Assembly (NCBI RefSeq): GCF_001940225.2
Contig: NZ_CP135164.1
Span: forward strand, 2,108,001 to 2,172,000
Direction of reading: 5' to 3'
DNA length: 64,000 nt
Source of the DNA: Roseburia sp. 499
GTDB taxonomy: Bacteria; Bacillota; Clostridia; Lachnospirales; Lachnospiraceae
A model generated the notes under the pieces. That model was not told the origin of the DNA, searched no databases, and saw only the letters and a list, made by a program, of their open reading frames with translations. Position numbers and translations under genes: made by a program. Shown here piece by piece: positions 51,888 to 62,453 of the stretch (position 1 is the stretch's first letter; each line of letters begins with the position of its first letter).

Positions 51888-52485
51888 TCTTTTCCTCAGA
51901 AAATCCAAGCAGTGAATCCATCAAATCCCAAATTTCTTCCCTACCCTGCTTTGTTAATGCAGAATAAGGCATAATTGGTGTTCCCGGCTTCACATTCAAT
52001 CCTGTCCTTAACATCTTTACATGCTTTTGTATCTGGCTTCGATTAATCTTGTCCAGCTTCGTTGCAATAATAATGGGATCATACCCCTGATAAACAATCC
52101 AATCATACATCTGCTTATCATTGGCAGATGGCTCATGGCGAATGTCAATCAGTAAAAATACTGCTTTTAGCTGCTTTGAAGTATGCAGATAATTTTCAAT
52201 CATCTGTCCCCATTTTTCTTTTTCCTTCTGGGACACCTTTGCATAACCATATCCCGGCAAATCCACCAGATACATTGCATCATTGATATTATAATAGTTA
52301 ATGGTCTGGGTCTTTCCCGGCTGTGCAGAGGTTCTTGCCAGAGATTTTCGATTCATCAGTCCGTTAATCAAGGAAGATTTCCCTACATTGGACTTTCCTG
52401 CAAAAGCCACCTCCGGCTTATCGGTATCTGGCAGCTTACTGGTGATTCCGCAGACAATTTCTAATTCTACTGACTTAATTACCAT
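51874..52485 (-). CDS. engB: Ribosome biogenesis GTPase EngB/YsxC
   Basis: A 203-residue GTPase needed for assembly of the large ribosomal subunit. Motifs: G1 AGKSNVGKSSLINGL, G2 TSAQPGKTQTINYY, G3 LVDLPGYGYAKV, G4 ATKLDKI, G5 SALTKQG. GGAG precedes the ATG. It follows lon by 9 nt, a very common order (clpX-lon-engB). Confidence 0.96.
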   Translation of the reverse strand: MVIKSVELEIVCGITSKLPDTDKPEVAFAGKSNVGKSSLINGLMNRKSLARTSAQPGKTQTINYYNINDAMYLVDLPGYGYAKVSQKEKEKWGQMIENYLHTSKQLKAVFLLIDIRHEPSANDKQMYDWIVYQGYDPIIIATKLDKINRSQIQKHVKMLRTGLNVKPGTPIMPYSALTKQGREEIWDLMDSLLGFSEEKNEKE

Positions 52486-52494
52486 TGATTTCTC

Positions 52495-54819
52495 CTATTC
52501 CTTTACAAATGCGACCTCCAGCACCTGTTCCATCTTTTCTACAAATACAATTTCCAGTCCCTGCTTAATTTCTTTTGCAATTTCCTGAATATCCGGCTCA
52601 TTCTTCTTTGGAACACAGACAGTCTTAATTCCGGCATTCTTTGCAGCAAGAATCTTTTCCTTCAATCCACCGATTGGAAGCACTCTTCCACGCAAGGTAA
52701 TCTCTCCTGTCATTGCAACATCTTTGCGCACCTTACGCTTTGTAATTGCAGAAAGCATCGCTGTTGCCATGGTAATTCCGGCAGAAGGACCATCTTTTGG
52801 CACTGCACCCTCCGGAATATGAATATGGATATCATGTTCCTTGAAAAATTCCATGTCTATCTGATACTGTTCACTGACAGAACGAATATAACTGATGCCC
52901 GCCTGTGCGGATTCTTTCATGACATCTCCAAGCTGTCCCGTCAATTGGAATTCGCCCTTTCCAGGCATAATATTTACCTCGATTTCAAGAGTGTCGCCAC
53001 CTACGCTGGTCCATGCCAATCCACGAACAATTCCAATCTCATCTGTCTCGTTAATCAAATCATAACTATACTTTTCTTTTCCAAGAATCTTCTCCAAATT
53101 ACTTTCCGTAATCTTTACCGTTGTTTTTTCCTTCTTGTAGATTTCTTTTGCTGCTTTTCTGCAAAGCTCACCAATCTTACGCTCTAGGTTACGCACACCG
53201 GCTTCTCTGGTATAGCCACGAATTAACTTTTCCAATGCTCTGTCACTGATGGAAAGTTCTCCTTCCTTCAGACCGTTCTTTTTCATCTGTTTTGCAATCA
53301 AATGCTCTCTGGCAATGTGGCATTTCTCATTTTCTGTATAACTACTAACTTCAATCACTTCCATACGGTCCAAAAGCGGTCTTGGAATGCTCTGTAAATC
53401 GTTGGCCGTAGCGATGAAAAGTACTTCAGATAAATCCAAAGGCAATTCCACATAATGATCCCGAAACTTTGTATTCTGTTCTGAATCTAATACCTCCAAC
53501 AATGCAGATGCGGTATCACCTTTATAATCACTACTCAACTTGTCAATCTCATCCAATAACATCAATGGATTCTTCACACCTGCATATTTCAATCCATTGG
53601 CAATACGTCCCGGCATCGCTCCTACATAAGTCTTACGATGTCCGCGAATTTCTGCTTCATCTCGTACACCTCCGAGACTGATACGCACATACTTCTTATC
53701 CAAAGCCCGTGCCACTGACTTAGCAATACTAGTCTTACCGGTTCCCGGTGGTCCCACCAGACAGATAATTGGACTTTCACCCTTCTGAGTAAGATTACGC
53801 ACTGCTAAAAATTCCAGCATACGTTCTTTCACCTTTTCCATGCCATAATGATCTTCATTCAGAATCTCTTCTGCTTCTTGAAGGTTCTTATTATCCTTAG
53901 ATTCTTTATTCCATGGCAATTCCAAAATGGTCTCAATATATCCGCGAATCACTCCACTTTCAGAAGAATTGGAAGATATGTTTTTGAAACGATCGATTTC
54001 CTTTTTCAGTTTGTCTTTTACTTCTTTTCCAGCCTTCAACTTCTTGGTCTCTTCTAAAAAGTGTTCTGCCTCAGAAACCGTATTATCTTCTCCAAGTTCT
54101 TCCCGAATCAATTTCATCTGTTCCCGCAGAATATATTCCTTTTGATTCTTATCAACCTTTTCCTTGACTTTTGTCTGAAATTCTTTTTTTATCTGAATGA
54201 CATTGATTTCATTCATCAGCAAAAGCATCAGAGTCTCATATCTCGCTTCTAATGTCTCAGCCTCTAAAATCTTCTGCTTTTCTTCATATCCTACCGGTAG
54301 ATTATTGGCAACATAATCAAGAAGCTTATTAAGCTCCTTGATTTCTCCCATCTGACGTGCTATTTCCTTGCCAGGTTTTGGATTTGCGAGACAATAACGT
54401 GTAAAGGTTTCCTGAACTCCACGCTTCATAGCCTCCTGCACATCCGTTGGAAGCTCTTCTTCTTCATTTTTATTTGATATTATTTCAACTTCTGCTTCCA
54501 GATATTTTTCATATTGGCTAAATCCAACGATTTTAGCACGTTCCATTCCTTCTACCAGAACACGCACAATATTATTCTGTAACTTAATTACCTGTTTTAC
54601 AATCGCTATTATTCCAACACTATATAAATCTTCCATTCCAGGTTCTTCCTGTTCCACATCTCTTTGTGCTACCAGAAAGATATTCTGATCCTGAAGCATG
54701 GCATTTTCCACCGCTTTAACAGACTTCTCACGACTCACATCAAAGTGTGCTACCATTCCTGGAAGAATCGTCATTCCTCTAAGTGCGACTGCTGGAATTT
54801 TCCTTTGTTCTTCCCTCAT
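52495..54819 (-). CDS. lon: ATP-dependent Lon protease
   Basis: A 774-residue LonA of the usual length. The N-terminal substrate domain (1-200) and coiled coil are followed by the AAA module with Walker [17 protein letters not shown] (about residue 350) and Walker [11 protein letters not shown]. The protease domain (about 590-774) has the catalytic Ser in [15 protein letters not shown] and Lys in [17 protein letters not shown]. It degrades misfolded and regulatory proteins in the cytosol. AAGGAG lies 9 nt before the ATG; clpX ends 13 nt upstream. Confidence 0.98.
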   Translation of the reverse strand: MREEQRKIPAVALRGMTILPGMVAHFDVSREKSVKAVENAMLQDQNIFLVAQRDVEQEEPGMEDLYSVGIIAIVKQVIKLQNNIVRVLVEGMERAKIVGFSQYEKYLEAEVEIISNKNEEEELPTDVQEAMKRGVQETFTRYCLANPKPGKEIARQMGEIKELNKLLDYVANNLPVGYEEKQKILEAETLEARYETLMLLLMNEINVIQIKKEFQTKVKEKVDKNQKEYILREQMKLIREELGEDNTVSEAEHFLEETKKLKAGKEVKDKLKKEIDRFKNISSNSSESGVIRGYIETILELPWNKESKDNKNLQEAEEILNEDHYGMEKVKERMLEFLAVRNLTQKGESPIICLVGPPGTGKTSIAKSVARALDKKYVRISLGGVRDEAEIRGHRKTYVGAMPGRIANGLKYAGVKNPLMLLDEIDKLSSDYKGDTASALLEVLDSEQNTKFRDHYVELPLDLSEVLFIATANDLQSIPRPLLDRMEVIEVSSYTENEKCHIAREHLIAKQMKKNGLKEGELSISDRALEKLIRGYTREAGVRNLERKIGELCRKAAKEIYKKEKTTVKITESNLEKILGKEKYSYDLINETDEIGIVRGLAWTSVGGDTLEIEVNIMPGKGEFQLTGQLGDVMKESAQAGISYIRSVSEQYQIDMEFFKEHDIHIHIPEGAVPKDGPSAGITMATAMLSAITKRKVRKDVAMTGEITLRGRVLPIGGLKEKILAAKNAGIKTVCVPKKNEPDIQEIAKEIKQGLEIVFVEKMEQVLEVAFVKE

Positions 54820-54832
54820 CTTTTGTTCTCCT

Positions 54833-56083
54833 TTAAGCGGTTTTACTCTCTTTATACTGAATTTCCGGCTCTTCTTCTTCCTCTACTGCTCCTTTTGTAA
54901 TATTGCAACGAACAATAGATTCATCTGAAGGTACACGATACATAAGATCCAGCATCACTTTTTCCATAATTGCACGAAGACCTCTTGCTCCGGTCTTTCG
55001 TTTCAAAGACTTTTCTGCAATTGCTTCAATTGCATCCTCATCAAAGGTCAACTCTACACCATCTAATTCAAACAGCTTTTCATACTGTTTTACTAACGAA
55101 TTCTTTGGCTCTTTTAGAATACGCACTAATGCTTCCTGGTCTAAAGCATCCAAAGAAACTGTCACCGGTACACGACCTACGAATTCCGGAATTAATCCAA
55201 ACTTAACAAAATCCTGCGGTAATGCCTGTTTCAACACAACACCGGGATTTTTCTCTCGCTTATCTGCTATCTGTGCATTAAATCCCATGGACTTCTGATC
55301 CATTCTAGTCTCAACAATCTTGTCCAGTCCTTCAAAAGCTCCTCCACAGATAAATAAGATATTTGTGGTATCAATCTGGATTAATTCCTGCTGTGGATGC
55401 TTTCTTCCTCCCTGAGGTGGAACACTTGCAACAGTTCCTTCTAAAATCTTTAAAAGTGCCTGCTGTACACCTTCGCCTGATACATCACGAGTAATGGACG
55501 GATTTTCAGACTTTCTGGTAATCTTATCAATTTCATCAATATAGATGATTCCCTTTTGTGCACGCTCTATATCATAATCTGCTGCCTGAATAATCTTAAG
55601 CAGTATATTTTCTACGTCTTCACCAACATAACCAGCCTCTGTCAATGCAGTAGCATCTGCAATGGCAAATGGCACATTCAATATTCTTGCCATTGTCTGG
55701 GCAAGCAAAGTCTTACCGGAACCAGTCGGTCCCAACATTAAAATATTACTCTTCTGTAATTCCACCCCTAAATCCTGCGGAGCCAAAATTCTCTTATAAT
55801 GATTATAAACTGCCACAGAAAGCACCTTTTTTGCTTCCTCTTGACCAATTACATACTCATCCAAAAATGCCTTCATTTCTTCCGGCTTTAACAAATTAAT
55901 TTCTTCTTCCTCTACTGCTACTGTTTCTTCGCCTTCTAATTCTTCTTCTATGATTTCTGCACAAATATCTACACACTCATCACATATATAAGCACCATTT
56001 GGTCCTGCTATCAGCTTTCGCACCTGTCCATCTGTTTTTCCACAGAAGGAACAGCGGATTCTGTCATCCATTCTTCCTGCCAT
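54833..56083 (-). CDS. clpX: ClpX, ATPase subunit of the ClpXP protease
   Basis: A 416-residue AAA+ unfoldase. The N-terminal zinc domain has four cysteines ([16 protein letters not shown], then [10 protein letters not shown], residues about 10-42). Walker A is [13 protein letters not shown] (about residue 120), Walker [11 protein letters not shown], the pore loop follows GYVGEDVE, and the C-terminal part has [19 protein letters not shown]. It feeds proteins to ClpP, encoded upstream. GAGGTG precedes the ATG. Confidence 0.98.
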   Translation of the reverse strand: MAGRMDDRIRCSFCGKTDGQVRKLIAGPNGAYICDECVDICAEIIEEELEGEETVAVEEEEINLLKPEEMKAFLDEYVIGQEEAKKVLSVAVYNHYKRILAPQDLGVELQKSNILMLGPTGSGKTLLAQTMARILNVPFAIADATALTEAGYVGEDVENILLKIIQAADYDIERAQKGIIYIDEIDKITRKSENPSITRDVSGEGVQQALLKILEGTVASVPPQGGRKHPQQELIQIDTTNILFICGGAFEGLDKIVETRMDQKSMGFNAQIADKREKNPGVVLKQALPQDFVKFGLIPEFVGRVPVTVSLDALDQEALVRILKEPKNSLVKQYEKLFELDGVELTFDEDAIEAIAEKSLKRKTGARGLRAIMEKVMLDLMYRVPSDESIVRCNITKGAVEEEEEPEIQYKESKTA

Positions 56084-56162
56084 ATTTTCACCTCACTAAT
56101 TTCATTTTAAACTCTTCTTCTATAATTATTATGATGTAAAAAAGTAATTACATTCAACATAA

Positions 56163-56189
56163 GGGACAGTGGCAAATGCACGCTGTCCC
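56163..56189 (-). terminator. Hairpin between clpP and clpX
   Basis: GGGACAG pairs with CTGTCCC around a 13-nt loop that can itself pair in part. The T-richness after it on the minus strand is moderate, so partial termination or mRNA processing between clpP and clpX is likelier than a full stop. Confidence 0.45.
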
Positions 56190-56199
56190 CTGATTCTTT

Positions 56200-56784
56200 T
56201 TACTGTCTGTTTGTAATCACACGGTCAATCAATCCGTATTCCATTGCCTCTGTTGCAGACATGTAATTATCTCTTTCTGTATCTGCCGCAATAACGTCGT
56301 ATGGCTTTCCGGTATTTTCCGCTAAAATTGTATTTAACTGTCTCTTGGTCTTTTGAATATTATCTGCAACAATCTGAATATCTGTTGCCTGACCTTTTGC
56401 ACCGCCGGATGGTTGATGAATCATAATCTCTGCATTTGGCAAAGCAAGACGTTTTCCCTTTGTTCCGCCTGCTAATAAAAATGCTCCCATACTTGCGGCA
56501 AGTCCGATACAGGTTGTTTCCACATCGCACTTAATATACTGCATAGTATCATAAATTGCTAATCCTGCGGTAACGACTCCTCCCGGAGAGTTAATGTATA
56601 AATGGATATCCTTTCCCGGGTCTTCTGACTCTAAAAAAAGGAGCTGTGCAACTACAAGACTTGCAGTTGTCTCATTTACCTCTTCTCCCAAGAAAATAAT
56701 TCTATCCTTTAACAGTCTGGAATATATATCGTAGGACCGTTCTCCTCTGCTGGTCTGTTCAATGACATAAGGTACTAAACTCAT
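56200..56784 (-). CDS. clpP: ClpP protease proteolytic subunit
   Basis: A 194-residue serine protease. The catalytic triad is visible: Ser in [14 protein letters not shown] (about residue 98), His in [13 protein letters not shown] (about 123) and Asp in [12 protein letters not shown] (about 172). It forms two seven-membered rings and works with ClpX. AAGGAGG precedes the ATG. It lies between tig and clpX, the usual order. Confidence 0.98.
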   Translation of the reverse strand: MSLVPYVIEQTSRGERSYDIYSRLLKDRIIFLGEEVNETTASLVVAQLLFLESEDPGKDIHLYINSPGGVVTAGLAIYDTMQYIKCDVETTCIGLAASMGAFLLAGGTKGKRLALPNAEIMIHQPSGGAKGQATDIQIVADNIQKTKRQLNTILAENTGKPYDVIAADTERDNYMSATEAMEYGLIDRVITNRQ

Positions 56785-56836
56785 TAATATTCCTCCTTAT
56801 TTCTTGCCCTGTTCTTGGGGCATTGATTTGCCAAAT

Positions 56837-58177
56837 TTATTTTTCAGCTTCTGCTGCTTCTGCCTCTTTTTCCTTCTTGCTCTTTGGCTTTGCTCTTTCT
56901 TTGATGTTTTCCATGATTAAGTCAACAGCCTTCTGAATTGCCATATCTTTCTTCATGGAATCCTTTTCAGCATCTCCCATGTACTCTTTCAGTTTCTCAA
57001 CTTCCATTCCGTACATCTCAGCCATCTTCTTTAATTCTTCATCGACTTCTTCATCAGAAACTTCGATGTTTTCTTCCTTTGCAATTGCTTCTAATACCAG
57101 GCTAGACTGAATACGTTTCAAAGCTTCCGGTTTCATCTGTTCCATCATCTTCTCTACTGTCATACCGGTAAACTGCATGTACTGCTCCATAGATAATCCC
57201 TGCTGTGCAATTCTATTTGCGAAGTCATCTACCATAGAACGAGTCTGTGTATCTACCATTGCATCCGGAATCTCCATCTTGGACTTATCAATAATCTTCT
57301 GGATTGCTTCATCTTCCTTAGTACGCTTTGCATCTGCTTCTTTTCTCTCAACTAACTTCTTCTCAACACTTTCTTTGTACTCAGCTAAAGTATCGAATTC
57401 AGAAACATCCTGTGCGAACTCGTCATCCAATTCTGGCAATTCTTTTGCTTTGATTTCGTTGATTTTTACTTTGAATACTGCTGGCTTTCCTGCTAATTCC
57501 GCTGCATGATATTCTTCTGGGAAAGTAACATTTACTTCCACTTCTTCTCCTGCATTCTTACCAACTAACTGTTCTTCAAAAGTATCGATGAAGGAATGGG
57601 AACCAATTACCAATGAATGATTTTCTCCCTTACCACCTTCGAATGCAACACCATCAACAAATCCTTCAAAATCAATTACTGCAGTATCGCCATCAGCTAC
57701 TGGTCTGTCCTCAACAGTAATCATTCTTGCATTGCTTTCTCTTTCTCTATCAATTTCAGCCATAACTTCTTCTTCTGTTACAGATGTATCAATCTTAGTT
57801 ACCTGTACACCCATGTACTTTCCAAGAGTTACTTCAGGCTTAACTGCTACTTCTGCTGTAAAAATGAAAGACTTTCCTTTTTCAAGCTGTGTAATATCAA
57901 TAGTAGGACGAGATACAATATCTACACCAGATTCATCAACAGCTTTTGGATACTCCTGATTAATCAGCATATTTGCAGCATCTTCAAAGAAAATCTCTGC
58001 GCCATACATTTTTTCAATCATATGTCTTGGTACTTTTCCCTTACGGAAACCTGGAAGGCTAATCTGGCTCTTCTGTTTCATATATGCAGCCTGAATTGCT
58101 TTTTCTAATTCTTCTGCGGAAACCTCGATAGTGAGTTTCGCCATATTCTTTTCTAAATTTTCTACCTGTACGCTCAT
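56837..58177 (-). CDS. tig: Trigger factor
   Basis: A 446-residue ribosome-bound chaperone and prolyl isomerase. The N-terminal ribosome-binding domain has the signature LPGFRKGKVPRHMIEKMYG (about residues 40-60). An FKBP-like domain follows (about 155-240: DGDTAVIDFEGFVDGVAFEGGKGEN). The long C-terminal helical arms end in a Lys/Glu-rich tail (KSKKEKEAEAAEAEK). The start at 58177 (MSVQVENLEKN) has AAGGAGG upstream; the frame continues 14 codons further but lacks a site. It heads the tig-clpP-clpX-lon-engB group. Confidence 0.97.
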   Translation of the reverse strand: MSVQVENLEKNMAKLTIEVSAEELEKAIQAAYMKQKSQISLPGFRKGKVPRHMIEKMYGAEIFFEDAANMLINQEYPKAVDESGVDIVSRPTIDITQLEKGKSFIFTAEVAVKPEVTLGKYMGVQVTKIDTSVTEEEVMAEIDRERESNARMITVEDRPVADGDTAVIDFEGFVDGVAFEGGKGENHSLVIGSHSFIDTFEEQLVGKNAGEEVEVNVTFPEEYHAAELAGKPAVFKVKINEIKAKELPELDDEFAQDVSEFDTLAEYKESVEKKLVERKEADAKRTKEDEAIQKIIDKSKMEIPDAMVDTQTRSMVDDFANRIAQQGLSMEQYMQFTGMTVEKMMEQMKPEALKRIQSSLVLEAIAKEENIEVSDEEVDEELKKMAEMYGMEVEKLKEYMGDAEKDSMKKDMAIQKAVDLIMENIKERAKPKSKKEKEAEAAEAEK

Positions 58178-58265
58178 TACAACTATTTCCTCCTTAATAT
58201 ATATCTTATCCTTTCCCATCCATTTTAAGAATGGTGTGCAGACGTACTTTTCTTTTCATATTAAT

Positions 58266-58318
58266 AGGACACAATGCTAGAGCATAATGTCCTACACTAC
58301 AGTCATTCTGAAATTATA
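58266..58318 (-). promoter_or_regulatory. tig promoter and 5' leader hairpin
   Basis: An extended -10 (TGT-TATAAT, -10 at 58313-58318) lies on the minus strand, with a weak -35. The transcript would begin near 58306 and at once form a hairpin of two stacked stems: GGACA / TGTCC (58267-58292) and ATGCT / AGCAT. The hairpin could also end transcripts of the chemoreceptor gene upstream. Confidence 0.5.
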
Positions 58319-58362
58319 ACACACTGTTTTCTAAAATACTAGTGTTTTTTTGATATTCTTAC

Positions 58363-60057
58363 TTAGAATTTAAACTTCCGCGTCTGCTCATTCAAGTTCT
58401 CGCTCAAATTCGATAACAAAGAGGTCTCCTCACGGCACTTATCGATACTTCCAGTAAGCGAATGCATTGTTGTACTGGTTTCTTGCGTAGAAGCTTCATT
58501 TTCTTGCGCGATTGCTGCAAGCTGTTCAATCACACTGCTAACATCTGCCTTCAACTCATTAATCTTACTGGTCTGTTCAAAAATATTCTTCGAAGCTTCT
58601 GATACTTCTGAAATTTCTACCTTCAAACCTTCAAATGATTGTCGTGTTCCATTCAGCTTTTCATGCTGGCATACTGCATTGTTGCTTAGTTCCTCCATTT
58701 TAATCACACTGTCTTGAGAATTGCTCATCAGTTCCATGGCAATGCTGTCAATTTCAGCAGCACTTTGCGCCGAATTCTCTGCAAGCTTGCGAATCTCTTC
58801 TGCCACAACCGCAAATCCCTTGCCGGCCTCTCCTGCTCTGGCAGCTTCAATACTTGCATTTAAGGACAGTAAATTCGTCTCTTCTGCAATCCCCTGAATA
58901 ATTGATACTGCTTTCTTAATTCTTTCAGTAGATTCGTTCGTCAAATTCGCCTGATCCATAACCTGTTTGATATTGCCGGTTGTCTGGTCATTAATCTCTA
59001 CGAGTTCTGCCAACATCATATCTGACTCATTTGCTAATCTATTCATCCTATCAATGGACTCTTCCAAAACACTCACAGCACTGCTATTTGATTCGATTGC
59101 CGCTCCAATATAATTTACCTGATTTCCCGCCGAAGTAGTCTCCTGAGTCTGTGAAGTACTTCCCATGGCAATCTGCTCTACTGCGGTATTGACATGAATA
59201 ATGTTATCTACAATCTCGGTAAACTCCCGTTCAAACTCTACATTACTATTTGCAAGTTTACTTCCCTGTATTTGAATTGCTTCAATAATTTTGCGCAATT
59301 CCACATACAGGTTACTAATTGCTCGACTCATCAGACCGACTTCGTCCTTTCGCTTGTTTAAGGTTCCCTGTCCTCTATTTTCTGTAAAATCAAGCATTGC
59401 AACCTTATTCACAATTCCTGTCAACTTATTTAGCGGTGCTATCATTCGTCTGGTCATAATCACGCCAAACACCAATAATACAGCCAAAGTAATCAAACCA
59501 CTCACCAAAATAATAATGGTCATCTGATGAGTTGATTCGAAAATTTCTGCCGAATCCACAGTGATTACCAAAATAAAATCTCCGGTGGAATTTATATAAT
59601 AAGAAGCATATTTTTCCGTTCCGCCTTCTTCATATTCCGCACATGACGGCTTACTTATTTCATCATTCTCCATATCCTTTAACAGCCCCGTAACAACCTT
59701 ATCTTCAACAGGCTGCCCTATCAGTTCCTCTGTCGGATGGTACAACACTGTTCCGTCAGCTGAAACCAGATATGCATAACTGGTAGTGGTATCTTTTATA
59801 TTAACTTCCTCTAGAATACTTTTTAAAAATAGAGGTTTGTCTAAATTTTTCGGATTCTGTATTACCTGCAAACTCAAAATATAGCCATACGCTTTCACTT
59901 CATCTAGCATATAATTCTGTGTTACTCTTTTCATGTTACTGCGGACCCTTGGAAGTGTCGTAACCAGACTAACCACTGTAGATAAAATAATACCAACTAT
60001 CAAAAGTACCAACATTCTAAATTTCATGGAATGCGTAAGTTTAATTTTTTCTTGCAT
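58363..60057 (-). CDS. Methyl-accepting chemotaxis protein, cut off from its promoter by an IS element
   Basis: A 564-residue chemoreceptor, intact as a frame. Helix 1 (about 12-34) and helix 2 (about 180-203: [21 protein letters not shown]) bound an outer single-Cache-like domain ([24 protein letters not shown] and [12 protein letters not shown]). HAMP and the signalling domain follow, with the tip [21 protein letters not shown]. The start codon lies in the 7-bp duplication made by the insertion at 60060. Upstream of it there is now IS sequence with no ribosome binding site, while the original promoter and GGGAGG lie on the far side of the IS. Expression is therefore probably lost or greatly lowered. 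Confidence 0.9.
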   Translation of the reverse strand: MQEKIKLTHSMKFRMLVLLIVGIILSTVVSLVTTLPRVRSNMKRVTQNYMLDEVKAYGYILSLQVIQNPKNLDKPLFLKSILEEVNIKDTTTSYAYLVSADGTVLYHPTEELIGQPVEDKVVTGLLKDMENDEISKPSCAEYEEGGTEKYASYYINSTGDFILVITVDSAEIFESTHQMTIIILVSGLITLAVLLVFGVIMTRRMIAPLNKLTGIVNKVAMLDFTENRGQGTLNKRKDEVGLMSRAISNLYVELRKIIEAIQIQGSKLANSNVEFEREFTEIVDNIIHVNTAVEQIAMGSTSQTQETTSAGNQVNYIGAAIESNSSAVSVLEESIDRMNRLANESDMMLAELVEINDQTTGNIKQVMDQANLTNESTERIKKAVSIIQGIAEETNLLSLNASIEAARAGEAGKGFAVVAEEIRKLAENSAQSAAEIDSIAMELMSNSQDSVIKMEELSNNAVCQHEKLNGTRQSFEGLKVEISEVSEASKNIFEQTSKINELKADVSSVIEQLAAIAQENEASTQETSTTMHSLTGSIDKCREETSLLSNLSENLNEQTRKFKF

Positions 60058-60059
60058 AA
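60053..60059. repeat. Target-site duplication, left copy
   Basis: TGCATAA, repeated at 61923-61929 on the other side of the IS. The complement contains the ATG of the chemoreceptor gene. Confidence 0.75.
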
Positions 60060-61922
60060 GATTAGGGTGTCAAAAGACACATTAATTAATATCTGATTTT
60101 GTTTGTACCTTGAAAATTTAACACGAATTGAGTTGTAGCTTTGCTTTAGACCTGTTTGCCAGCGATTGTACAGATGACTTTCTTTGTTGTTTTTATGCTG
60201 TTTTAGTTTTTGGAGCACAATTATCTAAGTTATTGATATAATCCAATAACTTTTGAAAATTTAATGCTGCTATTTTAAATCCAAAATGAAATCTGGTTCG
60301 ATTCTTGCCGCGCGTTGGAATCTTATCTACGTTATATCTTCTTCGTAGAAGGGATGGAACTGCCTCCACTCCATTTCGAAAGCGAGAGTACCGGCTGAAT
60401 TCTTCGGTCTTCATGTATTGCAGCTGTTTTGCTCTTCCTACTGCTTTCCATGAAACTTCCTTACGGACTTTTGTTTTCAGAAAGCGTGGTTGACAACGGT
60501 CTTTATACGGGCATGAACTGCATTCCTCTGTTTTGAAGTGGGCAACTGAGCGTTCATTTCCAGAGTCATAGGTACATTCCTCTGGTGTACATCCATTGAT
60601 ACATTCAAGTAAAAAATGTCCATCATCGGAAAATTTAAAGTCAGCATATATTTCATCTGGCTTACGACCGGTAAAATTTGTTGTTACCAGCTTGAGATTA
60701 TGTGATGCAGCTATCCGCGAATTCGTTTCGCCGCTATAAGCACCATCCGCTACCATGAAGGCTCCTTCATCAAAAGTATCCTGTTGTTCCAGATAATCTT
60801 TCATAAACTGATTGTCAGCATATATATTTTTCTCGTACGCGTAGTCAGTTATAAGGCTTCCTTTTTCACCAACGGATTCAACAACATTTCCAACGTAGCC
60901 TAAGTTCTTTCCACCGGCTTTGTATCGAAAAGTAGCCTCTGGATCAGATGGGTTTAATAAAACTTCAGATGGATTTTCAACTTCTTCCTTTTTCCGAAGA
61001 CGTCTGGTTCCGTCATCATCAATGATTGTTCTTTCTTTTAAGAGGCGAATGAGAAGCTGGTATTCACTGGTATCATCAAGATTACCTGTTTTATCGCAAA
61101 GCTCAATAAGTTTTTCGGCGTCATGCATCACAACAATTGTTCGCTCTGTAGCATCAAGATTTCTTTGGTGATATATGCAGCGATTATAATCATCTTTTTC
61201 GATGTAGTGGTATTGTTCCTCCGGAAGAGTGATTTCACGTTGATTCATTATTTTCGCAAGGTTGGCAACACATGTATAAAACAGTTCTAACAAAGAAAGA
61301 TTTTTTATATTAGCTGCAATCATTAAGCTGTCCATTCGTTGCATGTTTGGAGATATATTCATAAATTCAGCTATCTCTTTTGCCATCTTCACAATGCATT
61401 CATGAATCAGATCAACATCATGCTCTGTCTCATATGCTAATACTCTTGCCCTAAATCTGCTTAATGTACGATCACTGAGAGGCTGTTCTTCAAAGCTTGT
61501 TGTATGAAGAGCATACTGATAACGAACATCAAACATAAGTGCTTCCACTAATTCATCATCAGTATCACCAAGAGCTTCTTTCAGAATCAGTGCCCCAACA
61601 ATTACATTTACAGGTGTATTGGGACGAGAAGCTTTATCGCTATATAGAACAGAAAAAATACTTTCATCAATAGCTGGAAAAACTTTTTCTGCAAAAGTAT
61701 TTGCCCATGATTTTTCCAAAACCCTTTTTTCTCTTTGCGTGAGATTAAAAGTGCTATCTGTCAGAGTTAGTTGTTGATTATCATTAGTAACAAAAGCCAT
61801 TTGAATCACCTCGATATTTGATATTTATATTTTATCAGATATCGTTATGATTTGATATATCGTGTTAAGTTTTCAAGGTACAAATATATATCAAAGGTCA
61901 GTAACCTTTTGACACCCTAATC
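60060..61922 (-). mobile_element. IS1182-like insertion sequence
   Basis: An 1863-bp element with perfect 17-bp terminal inverted repeats (GATTAGGGTGTCAAAAG at 60060-60076; complement at 61906-61922). A second pair of inward repeats, 25 nt with one mismatch, lies at 60102-60126 and 61860-61884. A 7-bp direct repeat TGCATAA flanks it (60053-60059, 61923-61929). It carries one complete transposase gene, so it may still be mobile. It lies between the promoter and the coding part of the chemoreceptor gene. Confidence 0.92.
60193..61800 (-). CDS. IS1182-family transposase
   Basis: A 535-residue DDE transposase. The N-terminal DUF772-type domain (FPAIDESIFSVLYSDKASRPNTPVNVIVGALILKEALGDTDDELVEAL, then PLSDRTLSRFRARV) is followed by the catalytic core with Asp in QRMDSLMIAANI and in FMVADGAYSGETN. 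A Cys cluster (CINGCTPEECTYD ... CSSCPYKDRCQP) and a C-terminal DDE_Tnp_1_6-like part (RNGVEAVPSLLRRRYNVDKIPTRG ... FHFGFKIAALNFQKLL) complete it. GAGGTG stands before the ATG at 61800. The frame is unbroken. Confidence 0.93.
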   Translation of the reverse strand: MAFVTNDNQQLTLTDSTFNLTQREKRVLEKSWANTFAEKVFPAIDESIFSVLYSDKASRPNTPVNVIVGALILKEALGDTDDELVEALMFDVRYQYALHTTSFEEQPLSDRTLSRFRARVLAYETEHDVDLIHECIVKMAKEIAEFMNISPNMQRMDSLMIAANIKNLSLLELFYTCVANLAKIMNQREITLPEEQYHYIEKDDYNRCIYHQRNLDATERTIVVMHDAEKLIELCDKTGNLDDTSEYQLLIRLLKERTIIDDDGTRRLRKKEEVENPSEVLLNPSDPEATFRYKAGGKNLGYVGNVVESVGEKGSLITDYAYEKNIYADNQFMKDYLEQQDTFDEGAFMVADGAYSGETNSRIAASHNLKLVTTNFTGRKPDEIYADFKFSDDGHFLLECINGCTPEECTYDSGNERSVAHFKTEECSSCPYKDRCQPRFLKTKVRKEVSWKAVGRAKQLQYMKTEEFSRYSRFRNGVEAVPSLLRRRYNVDKIPTRGKNRTRFHFGFKIAALNFQKLLDYINNLDNCAPKTKTA

Positions 61923-61941
61923 TGCATAAGGAAATCCTCCC
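61923..61941 (-). promoter_or_regulatory. Orphaned ribosome binding site and duplicated start codon of the interrupted chemoreceptor
   Basis: On the minus strand GGGAGG (61936-61941) lies 8 nt before an ATG (61925-61927) inside the right target duplication. Read on, this ATG enters the IS and stops after nine codons (MQIRVSKGY). Confidence 0.75.
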
Positions 61942-61971
61942 ACTTGTGCATATTTCTATATAATTAGCTTT

Positions 61972-62000
61972 ATCATACCATTTTATCGACAATATGTCTA
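61972..62000 (-). promoter_or_regulatory. Orphaned promoter of the interrupted chemoreceptor gene
   Basis: On the minus strand TAGACA (61995-62000), a 17-nt spacer and extended -10 TGG-TATGAT (61972-61977). A weaker sigma-D-like match (GAAA-N15-GTCGATAA) overlaps it. It now points into the IS. Confidence 0.65.
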
Positions 62001-62033
62001 AATATTTTCTACATTTTTTGCATTATTTTGACG

Positions 62034-62453
62034 TTATATTCTCTTCAAGAAAAAATATTCCGAAAATCCATCTTCTTCATTACAATAACTTCCCACCATT
62101 TCATAGGAAAGACTTTGGTAAAAATCTTTTCCCTGCCAGTCAAAAGTATCTAAACGAATCATATTCGCTCCAAGTACCTTGGCTCTTTTCTCCAGTTCTT
62201 CTATTAATTTTCTTCCGATTCCCTGACGACGATATTTTTCATCCACAAATACGGTAGATACATATAAAATTTTAAACGCAGTCATGCAGGCATCTAATCC
62301 TGCTATTAATTCGCCATCTTTTTCCATTCCAATGCTGATGCTTCCTTCCATTTTGTATGTAATATGTTTTTCATCATAGGCATCCAGTCTTTCTTCTATT
62401 TCCGCTATCTGATTTTGATTTAGTTCTATTATTTTCAATGTATCCATATTCAT
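62034..62453 (-). CDS. GNAT-family N-acetyltransferase
   Basis: A 139-residue acetyltransferase. Seen are ISIGMEKDGELIAGLDACM, the beta 4 segment KILYVSTVFVDEKYRRQGIGRKLIEELEKRAKVLG with the acetyl-CoA loop R-R-Q-G-I-G-R, and LDTFDWQGKDFYQSLSYEMVGSY. The Q-G-K-D-F-Y element is usual in the small single-domain GNATs. GAGG lies upstream of the ATG. It follows the fragment of another GNAT gene. Substrate unknown. Confidence 0.85.
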   Translation of the reverse strand: MNMDTLKIIELNQNQIAEIEERLDAYDEKHITYKMEGSISIGMEKDGELIAGLDACMTAFKILYVSTVFVDEKYRRQGIGRKLIEELEKRAKVLGANMIRLDTFDWQGKDFYQSLSYEMVGSYCNEEDGFSEYFFLKRI

